Program-made: the position numbers and the translations under genes | The notes under the pieces: generated by a model | What the model was told of the DNA's origin: nothing | The model's database searches: none | The model's input: only the letters and a program-made list of their open reading frames with translations | Assembly: GCA_022495995.1 (NCBI GenBank) | Contig: JAFEMH010000170.1 | Span: 186,001 to 250,000 of the forward strand | Length of the DNA: 64,000 nt | From: Adenophora triphylla var. japonica | Lineage: Eukaryota > Streptophyta > Magnoliopsida > Asterales > Campanulaceae | Direction of reading: 5' to 3' | Part shown: piece by piece, positions 11,580 to 22,230 of the stretch | Numbering within the stretch: position 1 is the stretch's first letter | How the letters are laid out: every line of letters begins with the position of its first letter

Positions 11580-13793
11580 TTATTTGAGTTCTAACATACC
11601 CATTTCTCCTCTTAAGAACACGAATCTCTTGGAGTCTAGAGCTTTGGTAAGAATATCTGCAATTTGATTGTCAGTACCAATATGCTCTAAATGAATGTTA
11701 CCTTTTTCAACATGATCCTTGAGAAAGTGATATTTGATATCGATGTGTTTGGTTTTAGAGTGCATAACAGGGATGTTTGATACTGCAATGGCTGATGTAT
11801 TGTCACAATAGATTGGACAATTTCCTTCATGAATGCCATAGTCAACTAGTTGTTGCTTCATCCACAGTATCTGACAACAGCAGCTCCCAGCAGCAATATA
11901 TTCAGCCTCTGTTGTTAAGACAGACACTGAAGCTTGTTTCTTGCTGGCCCATGAAACAAGTCGATTTCCAAGAAAATGACAAGTCCCACTAGTGCTCTTC
12001 CTGTCAATTATGCAAGCTGCATAATCTGCATCTGAGTAACCTGTAAGATCAAAGAATGGTTCTTTGGAATACTAAAGTCCAAGGTTAATAGTCCCAGATA
12101 GATAACGAATAATACGTTTTACAGCTATAAGATGTGCTTCTCTAGGATCTGCTTGATAGCGAGCACAAACGCAAACACTGAACATGATATTTGGTCTACT
12201 AGCAGTTAGATATAGTAAGGAGCCAATCATACCTCGATACAAAGTTTGATCAACTTTCTTACCTTTCAAGTCTTTGTCTAACTTGTTACTTGTAGCCATA
12301 TGAGTGTCATATGCTTTTGCATTTTCAAGTCCAAATTTCTTGATTAGGTCTTTAGTGTATTTTGCTTGGCTAAGGAAGATGCCTTCATCAGATTGCTTTA
12401 TTTGGAGCCCAAGGAAGAATGTGAGTTCTCCCATCATGCTCATTTCAAATTTGCTTTTCATGAGCTTCTCAAAACGCTTACACAAAATTTCATTAGTTGA
12501 GCCAAAAATGATATCATCAACATATATTTGAACAAGTAGAGTATGATCATTATATTTGGCAATGAAAAGAGTTGTGTCAATTTTACCTCATTTGAAGCCC
12601 TTTTCTAAAAGAAATTTAGATAGAGTATCATACCATGCTCTTGGAGCTTGTTTGAGTCCATACAAAGCTTTTTGGAGTTTGTAGACATGATCAGGATGTT
12701 TGTTGTCTTCAAACCCAGGAGGTTGTGCAACATAGACTCTCTCTTGAAGTTCACCGTTGAGAAATGCGCTCTTCACATCCATTTGATAAAGCTTGAATCT
12801 TTTGAAGGAGGCATAAGCTAAGAAAATTATAATAGCTTCAAGTCTTGCAACGGGGGCAAAGGTTTCATCGTAATCGATTCCTTCTTCTTGTCTATATCCT
12901 TGTGCAACCAACCTTGCTTTATTTCTTGTGATGCTTCCATTCTCATCCATCTTATTTCTAAACACCCATTTTGTACCAATCACTCCTTGATCCTTTGGTC
13001 TTGGAACTAAAGTCCAAACTTTACATCTTTCGAATTGGTTGAGCTCTTCTTGCATAGCCACAACCCAACTTGAATCTTGGAGTGCTTCATCAACTTTCTT
13101 TGGTTCAATTTGAGATATAAGCGAAGTATACTCATCATAGTGAGATCTCCTTGTTTGAACCTCAGAGAACAAATCACCAATGATGTTATCAATTGGGTGA
13201 TCTCTAACCTCATGAATATCTGGAGGTAAGTCTGATTGAGTTGTTTGTTGTTGAAGATCTTCAATATGTACATCATTTGAGCCATCAAAGTAAGTGAGTT
13301 GAGGTATAGGCTCTATGGAATTTATGGGGTTAGATTCAACTGCATCTTCTTCTGAGTGAACATCTTCAGTAGGAACTTCTGATGTTGGATTTGAAAATTT
13401 TGGTGCGGTTGATGTTGATGGATTTCCTAGAGTTGAGTGATTTTCTGATCTAGGTGCAGTTTGAGGAGGATTACCTGTCTCATTAGGCTCAGCAAAATCA
13501 TCAGCAACATTTGGAGCCAAATGTGGCTCAAGGAGAGAATGTTCATCAAAAGTAACATGAACAGATTCTACTATCTTTAAACTATTTTTATTGAAAACAT
13601 GAAAAGCTTTAGAATGTTTGGCATACCCAACAAAAATACCTTCATCTGCTTTAGGAGCGAATTTACCTCGATGCTCTTTTCCATTGTATAGAATAAAGCA
13701 TTTGCATCCAAAAATTTTGAAGAAGGCTATGTTGGGGGTTCTTCCTCTCCAAAGTTCATATGGAGTTTTGTTGTAGGTCTTGTTGATGAGGGA
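11580..13793 (-). pseudogene. Copia reverse transcriptase and RNase H
   Basis: C-terminal half of Copia pol. Upstream linker, then RT starting [19 protein letters not shown] near 13000, [11 protein letters not shown] near 12770, the [12 protein letters not shown] motif near 12640, and catalytic YVDD at 12513-12524. RNase H has TTEAEYIAAG near 11910 and IYCDNTSAI near 11800, and ends at 11580. Stops: TGA at about 13794 and about 12588, where CGA is expected, and TAG at about 12072 in place of a Trp codon. Each is a single transition; reading frame is otherwise kept, so damage is recent. Confidence 0.9.
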
Positions 13794-14870
13794 TCAATTT
13801 TGAGTGAAGCAAGCTGTGTTGGTAGCTTCAGCCCAAAAGTATTGTGGTATCTTGGCTTCAGCGAGCATTGTTTTACCAGCCTCAATCAACGTTCTATTCT
13901 TCCTTTCCACAACTCCATTTTGTTGTGGAACTCCAGCAGCAGAGAAGTTATGGTCAATACCATGGTCATCACAGTATTGAGCTACACCGTTATTTTTGAA
14001 TTCTGTTCCATGATCTGATCTAACACTAACGATGTCATCTTCTTTTTGTGTTTGGAGCTGTCTAAAGAGTGCGATCAAAATATCATAACAATCATCTTTG
14101 GAGATCATCATTTCGACCCATGTATATCTTGAGTAATCATCCACCACAACTAAAGTATATTTACCTCCTCCAATGCTTGCGATGGGGACAGGACCAAACA
14201 TATCGATGTGAAGTAGTTGCAAACATCTTAAAGTGGAAGGCACGGTCTTGCTGGAGAAAGATGCCTTGGGTTGTTTGCCAAGTTGACATGCGGCGCACTT
14301 CTTGTCGTGGTGATCAGCTACTTTGGGTAGACCACGAACTAGACTTTCTCTTCCAATCTTAGATAGATACTTGAAGTTTAAATGACTAAGTCTTTTGTGC
14401 CACAGCCAACTATTTTCACTCACACTTTTTGCTACAAAATAAAGGTTAGTAAGATTGCAGGCAGAATTAAAATCAATAATATAAACATTACTCTTACGAA
14501 TCCCTTTGAGCAAAGTGACTCCGGATGTGCCATCTTTGATAAAACAATTTGTTGAAGTAAAGTTGCAGTGCAATCCTTTGTCACAAAATTGAGATATGGA
14601 GAGAAGATTATGCTTGAGTCCTTTGACTAGAGATACTTCTTTTATAGTGATATTTCCTTTTCGAATGACTCCATATCCTATTGTCTTTCCTTTGTTGTTA
14701 TCCCCAAACGTTACTGATGGACCACTTTTTTCACGGACATCTTCCAGCAAGGTGATATCTCCGGTCATGTGTCTTGAACAGCCACTGTCGAGATACCATT
14801 CATTTGAATTTGCCTTGGAAGATCCAGCCATGAAGCAGAGGACCTGAAAAATAAACATTTAAGCACGAGG
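13794..14870 (-). pseudogene. Copia protease and integrase
   Basis: Protease motif WYLDSGCSRHMTG near 14780 (aspartyl active site DSG). GAG-pre-integrase segment WLWHKRLSHLNF near 14390 with CAACQLGK, giving the HHCC zinc site. Integrase core: HIDMFGPVP (Asp), SDHGTEFKN (Asp) and NGVVERKNRTL (Glu). The frame stays open from about 14858 to the TGA at 13794, so the catalytic residues are intact. The junction with gag at 14870-14900 is out of frame with the gag ORF. Confidence 0.9.
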
Positions 14871-14897
14871 TCCCCTTTATTCTTTTGGGTCCTGGGG

Positions 14898-17213
14898 TTA
14901 GCACCTTTTAACGACCCACACCTGTTTGATCGAAGGCAAATTATGTCTTCGAGCATTAGGTGTGAATCTTAAAAGGCATTCAGCAGCCGAGTGACCATAA
15001 CCATCACACACAGAGCAATGATGAAAGCTACAAGTATCATGTGTTTTTACTAACTCTTTACTTTTCTTAAGAGTTGCATGCGGTTTGGGAGCAGTGATTT
15101 TAGCTTTGACAAAGGGAACTGGCTTTGGCTTGACTACGTATTTTCTAGGAGCATTTTTCTTGCTTTTGAAGGCAGGAGGAATGGTCGAAGAAGAAGGGCG
15201 GTCAGCCTTGCAGTTGCCAGCACCACCAATTCCACCAGAAGTGGTTGGAGTAGGGATGCGGCCAACTCCATAAGCCATGTTCTTTGAATCATCAATCTCA
15301 GAATCCTTTTCTTTTATCTGAGAGTCCTTCCTATACTTTGGGTAGACATAATTGAAATTATGTTGTCCTTTACCCTTAGGATTAGCATGCTTCCTCTTAG
15401 GAATTTCTTTAGTTAGTTTTGAAATCTCCTCATCCTTTTCACTATCGGATGCACACTTCTCTTCTTCACCGGATCCAAAACCTATACCCTCCTTAATTCC
15501 ATTGGAAATTTGGGTGTCTATGATTTGATCTGTGGTGGATTTTGACTTGAGCCACCCATCAATAATCTTTTGAAGATCGTTGATTTGGGTAACCAGGTCA
15601 TCATTGCGGAGTTGAAGTGCAGCAACCTTAGTTTCAAGGATGTGGTTTTGATCTGCAAGAGGAGTCATACTTTTGATTTGGCCCTTAAGATTTGAAATTT
15701 CGGACCTCATCACAGTTTTCTCCGTCTTGAGCTGAGAAATTTCATCAGTTGATAGAGATAGAGCTTTCTTAACATTTTCAAACCTTTGGATCATCACTTC
15801 AGCCTTTTTAAACATCTCTTCTTGATCCATGGGGGAAATCTCATTGAACCTTTTTGAAACTTTTGGAATTGATTTAGCTTTTGAAGATGTTTCATTTTTG
15901 GATGGAAAGATGGGGCGAGAAAATGAACAATTTCCAATTTTGGTGCTTGGAGTGAGGTCAAAGTTGCTATAGTCCACACTGTCAGCTACAAGCTTGGTTT
16001 TCTTTGAAATCACCTCATTTCTCTTTTTGAGTGACTCATCATGAACTTCATCTTCTGAGTCACTAGAAGCATCCTCAGCTACGAGGCAGAGATTTACCTC
16101 TTCGGTACTCTCATCGCTGTCTTCATCAGAATCAGTCTCGATCCAAGTTGCAAGTTCTTTAGAATTCTCTTCTTCTGCAGCAACCATTCCCTTTCGTTGA
16201 GAAAATTTCGAAGGGAAAGTTTTCTTTTTCAAATACTCATATTTTGGTTGAGGACACTCTGAAGCAAAATGACCGGGCTATCTACAATTGTAGCAAACAA
16301 GGTCACACTTTTTCTTTGAGTTACTCACCTTTGAAGATGTTGCTGGATATTTACCATTTGAAAACGGTTTTGAATTTTTACAAAATTTTTGAAAACGTTT
16401 TACAAACATGGTAAAATCCTCATCATCCATATCGATGAGAGAAGAAGTTGAAATACTAGGATCTAAGATAGGCTTTGAGGGTTTCTCCACATGATCAACA
16501 ACAGACATAGAAAGTAATTTTCCCTTTCCCTCGACTTCTTCAATATGTTTTAATTTTAACTCATAAACTTTAAGGTTTGCATATAAATTACTAAGAGTCC
16601 ATGTATTTAACTGTTTTGAATCTTCGAGGGAAGTTGCTTTGTGCATCCATTCGGATCCCAGAGAAGAAAGGAATGTCATGTTAATTTCTTTATCAGTTAA
16701 AACTTTACCTAGAGATAATCAAGCATTTACTACCTCAACATAGCGATCATAGGTTTGACGTAGAGATTCAATGGGTAGTCTGTTGAAACTGCTGTATCTC
16801 CTTTCAACTTCAAATTTCTTGCTTTCCTTGCATTGATCATCACCTTCGAGATAGTTTTCAATAGAGTCCCACATCTCCTTTGCAGTCTTGCATTTGAGTA
16901 CCTTCTGATAGGTGGAAGTGGGTAATGTTCTGGAAATGATATTTCTGGATTTGCTATCCAATGCCACATACTTTCTTTCTTCGTCAGTCCATTCCGTCTT
17001 CAGCTTTTTGACTTCAGGAACTTCGGCATTGGTAGTTGCATCAGTATTGGCTTTCATTGGAACAAAAGGTCCATCGTTGATACAGTCAACCAGCCTTTCA
17101 TCTATTGACTCTAAATGAATTAGCATTCGAGCTTTCCATATATCGAAGTGATCTTCATCCAACATAGGAATATGTGAATAGTTAATCGTTGCCATAGCTC
17201 TTGAAGTTGCCAT
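14898..17213 (-). pseudogene. Copia gag with two CCHC knuckles
   Basis: Starts ATG at 17213 (MATSRAMATINYSHIPML), with the SIRE-type gag fold signature FDIWKARMLIHLES and WDSIENYLEGDD. A TGA at about 16719 (CGA expected) and a TAG at about 16278 inside the first zinc knuckle (CYNCR-stop-PGHFASEC) break it into three frames. The third part (16232-14898) is Lys/Glu/Ser-rich with a coiled-coil-like stretch (ISQLKTEKTVMRSEISNL) and ends with a second knuckle, CSVCDGYGHSAAEC. Gag forms the particle and binds the RNA. The second knuckle about 400 codons after the first is unusual for a Copia gag. Confidence 0.88.
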
Positions 17214-17274
17214 GAAGAATCGACACCCAAGCTGTTAAGCTTGAAAAATAAACAATAGTTTTATAAAGGTGTTT

Positions 17275-17287
17275 GGCTCTGATACCA
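17275..17287 (-). promoter_or_regulatory. Primer binding site of Copia element (tRNA-iMet)
   Basis: Reads TGGTATCAGAGCC on the element strand, two bases inside the 5' LTR. This is the standard initiator tRNA-Met primer site. Confidence 0.95.
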
Positions 17288-17289
17288 CT

Positions 17290-18755
17290 TATTGGTCCCA
17301 AAGGTGCAACAAGAGTATGAAAACAGCTAGAGGGGGGTGAATAGCTGTTTAAAAATTTCTACTCTTTTCAAAAATTCAACCTTGGCTTACTTGGGCTGAA
17401 AGTGTGGTCAAGTAAAAACCAACTTTCAAGCTTAGTAAAATGCACAGCGGAAGTTTCTAAGTATAAAAGCTTAGTAGAAAAAGGGAGTGTGGTCGACCGC
17501 AAAAGTGAGAGTGTGGTCGACCGCAAGGTTGAAAATAGGCTTAGGCAGATTTGTACTATAAACACAATTCAATGTGATGTTGGATGCAATTGAAGATCAA
17601 ACACAAGAAATGATAGAAGAACTTTAAGAACACAAAAGTAAAGTGCAGGAAGTAATAACAAGATATTTGGAGAGGTTCAATCGTTAAAGATCTACGTCCT
17701 CTACCAAGATGTTTAGTCTTGGATTTTCTAATGGAGATAGTATATTTGATTTGAGTAGCTGTTACAAAGGAATACAAATTGAGAATCAATCAATCTCAAA
17801 TCTAACTATCTTTTTCTATGAAGCTAATCCTAGACGATAACCAGTATATGTGTGTGTGTGCAAGATTCAAGAGCTCTTTATAATGATAAATGAGAGAGCT
17901 TGATGAATCTATGGTGTTACAAAGGGCTTGAGAGATTTTTTGGGTTGGATAATCTTGAAGGCTTGTAAGTGTTTGAAGATTCAAAGAAATCTGGAGATGA
18001 TGAGCTTCAACACTTTGATAATTTTGATGTCTCTTTTAACTCAAGCTATCTTGTTATCTTCATGCTTGAACACAAGGTCTATTTATAGCCTTGGGATGAA
18101 GATAGCCGTTGGAGTTTTCGTGTTGAGCAAGCTTCAAGGACAATGTGTTGTTGATGTATAATTGGAGCACGTGTCCTTTGTAGTCTCCATGTTGCAGAGT
18201 TAGTGGCAAGGTGGTATGCTGGTATGTCCTTTGTACGAAATAACCCAGCTATCACCAATTTTGAATTTTGGAGCAAATTCTACAACGGTAAAATTCTCTG
18301 AGTTAACTCTGAGTTGTGTTTAGAGTTAAATTCCCAATCTTCAAAAATGATGTGCGGTCTGGCAAGCTATGCGGTCAGGAATGAATTGCGGTTAGCAAGC
18401 TGAGGCGGTTGGTATGTCAATGCGGTCTGGCCATGCGGTCAGCTTTTGAATGCGGTCGAAGTACTGAAGTCTTCATGGTGCGGTCCAAGATGCGGTCGAA
18501 GTACTGAAGTCTTCATGGTGCGGTCCAAGATGCGGTTGACCGCATTGTTAATTTTGAGCCAGAATTACTTAGAAATTTTAACCTAGAAAGACCTATTCAA
18601 GCCTAAGTAACTTAAACTATAAAATGGACTTTAACTATATTTGAAGTTTGTAAAACTTCATACATTATGTCCTATAGTCCATATAAAGTAAAAAATAGGT
18701 GATGGTATCAATCAAATCAAGTAATAGGAGGGGTTTATAATAAGCATACCCAACA
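17290..18755 (-). repeat. 5' LTR of Copia element
   Basis: 1466 bp, nearly identical to 5786-7249. The inner end reads TATTGG on plus instead of TGTTAG, so the canonical end is mutated. TATA box TATAAATA (element strand) at 18080-18087. Palindromes at 17489-17500, 17513-17524 and 18532-18543. Confidence 0.95.
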
Positions 18756-18760
18756 CTGCC
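18756..18760. repeat. Target-site duplication of Copia insertion (right copy, CTGCC)
   Basis: Follows the CCAACA end of the right LTR and matches 5781-5785 at four of five bases. Confidence 0.9.
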
Positions 18761-20060
18761 ATTACTCAACCCTTTATTGATTTCCTGGTCATGTACACTA
18801 TGTCGAACTCAGCCAGGAAGAATGACCACTTGGCTAGTCTCATTGATAATAATGGCTTATCGAAGAGATATTTGACTGGGTCCATCTTGGAGACCAGAAG
18901 TACTGAATGGGATTGCATGTAGTGTTTCAGCTCTCTGACTACCCATACCAAGGCGGTACAAGTTTTTTCTAAGGCTAAGTAGTTGAGTTCGCTTCCTTGA
19001 AGCTTTCGGCTCACGAAGTAGATTGCATTCTCAACTTTTGAATCCTTCTTTTCTTGCACTAGCATAGCCCCAATTGACGTATCAGTCATAGTCAGGTATA
19101 GGAGGAGAGTCTTATCTTCATGCGGTGGGCACGTGATCGGGGGGTTTACCAAGTACATCTTGATTTTCTCGAAAGCTTCTTGGCATTCAGCGTTCCATTC
19201 GATATCAGCATTTTTCTTCATTAACTTGAATATTGGCTCGCAGAGAGAGGTCAGCTGGTTGACAGAGCGGTTGATGTATTGAAGTCTTCCCATGAAACTT
19301 TTCATTTCTGTCAGTGTTCGTGGTGGTTTCATGTCGATGATGGCCTTGATTTTCTTGGGGTCGACTTCAATGCCTCTTTCTGTTACCATGTACCCTAGTA
19401 CTTTGCCTCGTTTTATGCCGAAGGTGCACTTTGCAGGGTTCAGTCTCATGGAGTGCTTTCTGAGTCGGTTGAAGAACTTCCTCAAGTCTATCATGTGTTG
19501 CATGTCAGATCCTTTGGAGTGTATATCATGTCGTCTACGTACACTTCGATCTCTTTGTGGATCTTATCATGAAAGAGGGCAGTTGTAGCCCTTTAATAGG
19601 TAGCCCGACATTCTTTAAGCCAAACAAAATGACGTATAATAGTATATCCCCCATGGAGTGGTGAAGGAAGTCTTGTCCTGATCTTCTTCGAACATCTTGA
19701 TCTGGTTGTATCCCGCAAAACCGTCTACAAAGGATTTTACTTCAAAATTGGTCGTGGTGTCAATTAGCATATCGATGTTTGGCAACGGGAAATCGTCCTT
19801 CGGGCTGGCTTTGTTGAGGTCTCAAAACTCTACGCAGCATTTGACCTTTCCATTGGCCTTGGTGACTGTCACGATGTTGGAGATCCAAGTCGCGTACTCG
19901 ATCACTCTGATGAAGCCGACGCGGAGCATCTTCTCAATTTCTTCCTTTACTTGCAGGGACCAATCAGGCTTGATCTTGCGTAGTTTCTGCTTGACGGGTT
20001 TGGCTTCGGGATCCAGAGGGATTCGATGTTCCACGATGGAGGGGTCAAGCCCTGGCATGT
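18761..20060 (-). pseudogene. Reverse transcriptase and RNase H of G1
   Basis: Begins MPGLDPSIVEH near 20058, with KIKPDWSLQVKEEIEKML and the primer-grip region. YVDD lies at 19530-19541, and LGYMVTERGIEVDPKKI near 19370 is typical of gypsy RT. The linked RNase H follows (DKTLLLYLTMTDTSIGAML, ENAIYFVSRKLQGSELNY) and ends near the Copia junction. Stops and shifts: TGA at about 19822 where G2 has AGG (CCVEF-stop-DLNKASP; G3 has the same stop), frameshifts at about 19600-19650, and one base lost just after YVDD. Confidence 0.9.
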
Positions 20061-21060
20061 CTTGGTAGGACTAGGCAAACACGTCAACATATTCTTTGAG
20101 GAAATTTATATGGGCTTCTTTTTCTGCACCGGCGAAGAAACTGCCAACTTGTGTCTCTTTAGGCTCTTGCGCTGACCCTAGATTCACTTTGGTCATAACC
20201 TCTTCGACATCTTTGGCACGATTTTTCTCTCGGTCAACTATACGCTTGAAAATTTCTTTAATGTATTGTTTATTTAGTATGTCTGCTTCTTTATCAAGTG
20301 AGTCATTATTAACTTCTTTTGAGTTGTTAGTTAATTTATCAGTTGTTAAAGTGGCAATGAGGGGATAATCCGAAAGGTCGAACTTTTCATTCAAGATGAA
20401 GGGAAATACAACTTTGGCTACATAATCATAGTCTTCTGGCGTGAGGCCATCAGATGACTCAGAGGACTTCAATTCGACAACGAGAGACTCTGAGGGTTTA
20501 AAACTAGATTCAGGGAGATAGGGGAGTAGCCCTAATTTGTCTATCATCTCTTTCTTGCTTGCCCTTGGTCCGGTGAAAGTCACCCAGTTCCTTAATAGTA
20601 TTGAAGGATTTTTGGCGAGGGTTCGGGGATCAAAAGGCTTGGCTTCTCCTGTCCCAATCATGGAGATCATGATGTCTTCAGAGCCCAGATCAATTAGGTT
20701 TGGAACTTCCATGATTTCTTTGAAAAGGTTTTGTAGAGCAGGTCTACTTAGAGCGTTTTCCACAAATTCAGGTTCCTTCTTCCTTGGGATCAATGTTTCA
20801 AATGTTGCTTCGTGGGCTGGACCGAACAACCTGTCTCCCAAGAAAAGTGTTTCAAGCTGTTCTTCTATGTCGAGTATCCCTTCGAACGAGTATTCATGCT
20901 GAACGGTGGTGGCGATGGATCCAGGTAGTGCAGTGACGTCGAGGAATGCTCCCCTTATCGTATGGGCCTTGAGTCCTCTGAAATGCTTGAGGTTCTGTGC
21001 CAGTTTCTCCATCTTTTCTCCAGTCTCTGTGTTGACCTTTCATGTTCGCTTCTCATCTTC
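20061..21060 (-). pseudogene. Linker region of G1 polyprotein before RT
   Basis: A 313-codon open segment (21012-20071) between the G-patch and RT, conserved in G2 and G3. Shared motifs are NLIDLGSEDIMISMIG, PFDPRTLAK, SSDGLTPEDYDYV, an Asn/Lys/Thr-rich AT-rich patch (DKLTNNSKEVNNDS) and QYIKEIFKRI. It ends KEYVDVFA at a TAG that replaces the Trp codon leading into RT. No enzyme domain was recognised; it may be a flexible spacer or cleavage region. Confidence 0.7.
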
Positions 21061-21480
21061 AGCAGTTCCTCTGTCAGTTCCCTCAGTTCCTTTCTCATCT
21101 TCATCAGTTCCTTTGACGAAGTAGCGAGCTAGGTTGAAGTTGTAAGGTCAGAGGTTGGGTGTGACGTAGAAGGTTCCCTTTTTGCTGGCCGCAGCTTTAG
21201 TGCTTGCGAGCTTCTTGTCTTCTCTGACGTCATCAGGTGTAGGCACATAACCGAGCCCCTGGACAGTATTGTGGTCCTTGACTTCGATGACTTGGTGTTG
21301 GCCCTGTAGCCTTTTGCCGAGCCCCAGTCCTGGGATGAAGTTCATGAGCTTCATCATTTTCATGGCAGGAGGGATCTTATCCCAAAACAACGGAAGGTCT
21401 ACGCTGCATATTTGGATCTTGGAAGTTTCTATTATAAATCCAGTTAATGCCATATCATCGTCATCGTGCTTGATTTCTAA
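21061..21480 (-). pseudogene. G-patch segment of G1 polyprotein
   Basis: After the second protease the frame has MNFIPGLGLGKRLQGQ, then VIEVKDHNTVQGLGYVP, matching G-patch spacing of Gly residues and the aromatic/hydrophobic start. G2 and G3 have the same module. G-patch domains bind RNA or helicases; in betaretroviruses one follows the protease in the same way. The frame ends near 21148. Confidence 0.65.
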
Positions 21481-22230
21481 CACTGGAATGCCATTGGTGC
21501 AGGTCCCTTTGTGTGGTGAATCTATCCCCGTAGACAGTTGTCAGTTCATTTCCTTGCATGAATTTGATACATTGTTGAAGAGTGGATGCTACGCCGTTTA
21601 TTTGGTGCAACCATGGTCTTCCCAAGATAGCTGTGAAAGTGATAGGAATGTCCAAGACTTGAAATTCAGTAGGCATCATCTGTTTGCCGAACCAAATGTT
21701 TAAGGTAGCGACCCCGATAACTGCGTGGGAGGTAGAATCATAAGCTTTGACAGTGTGGACTGAAGGCTTCAAGTTGGTAGGCTTGATGTCGACCAGGTCC
21801 ATCATCTTGACAGGCAAGACATTCATTCCTGAGCCCCCGTCAACAAGTATGCGAGGAAGGCGACGCTCATCCAACTAGACAGTGATGTAGAGCAGCTCAT
21901 TATGATCAACCCCAAATTTTGGCAGGTCCAAGTCTGTGAAGGTGATGTTGTTTCCATAATGGATATTGCCGATCATCTGGATTACTTCTTCGGGAGTTGC
22001 GTCCACGGGGACCATGGTCCGGGCTAAAATTTCTTCCAGCTTGAGCTTATGAGGGTAGGAAGAGGTGAGCAGGGACCAAAGGGAAATGTTCGCTTGGGTC
22101 TGCTTTAGCTGGGTAAGGATCGGGTCTTCCATTCCGGAACTTGCTTCTTCGAGTACATGCCGACTAGGTTGCGGCTCTGGCTCTATTGGCTTTTTTTTTT
22201 GCCTTGGGCGATAGCACATGAATTTGACTA
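21481..22230 (-). pseudogene. Second retropepsin module of G1 (PR2)
   Basis: Upstream part (22219-21875) has TQANISLWSLLTSSYPHKLK and EEVIQMIGNIHYG, then FTDLDLPKFGVDHNELLYI. After a TAG the active site RRLPRILVDGGSGMNVLP follows near 21840, then VKAYDSTS and ILGRPWLHQINGVAS. Asp-Gly-Gly-Ser replaces the usual Asp-Thr/Ser-Gly. It aligns along its whole length with the first module at 24823-25512, and is the module kept in G2 and G3. Confidence 0.82.

Larger units (their letters stand above)
5786..18755 (-). mobile_element. Copia element, SIRE/Maximus type, 12.97 kb, nested in G1 pol
   Basis: A complete Ty1/copia element on the minus strand with LTRs at 5786-7249 and 17290-18755. The primer site next to the right LTR matches initiator tRNA-Met and a purine tract lies next to the left LTR. 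Order from its 5' end: gag, protease, integrase, RT, RNase H, then a long extra ORF downstream of pol. Size, long LTRs, gag type and an extra ORF after RNase H fit the SIRE/Maximus lineage. By eye the LTRs differ at about 20 of roughly 1465 positions, so the insertion is fairly recent. gag and pol contain several stops; the extra ORF does not. Confidence 0.95.
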
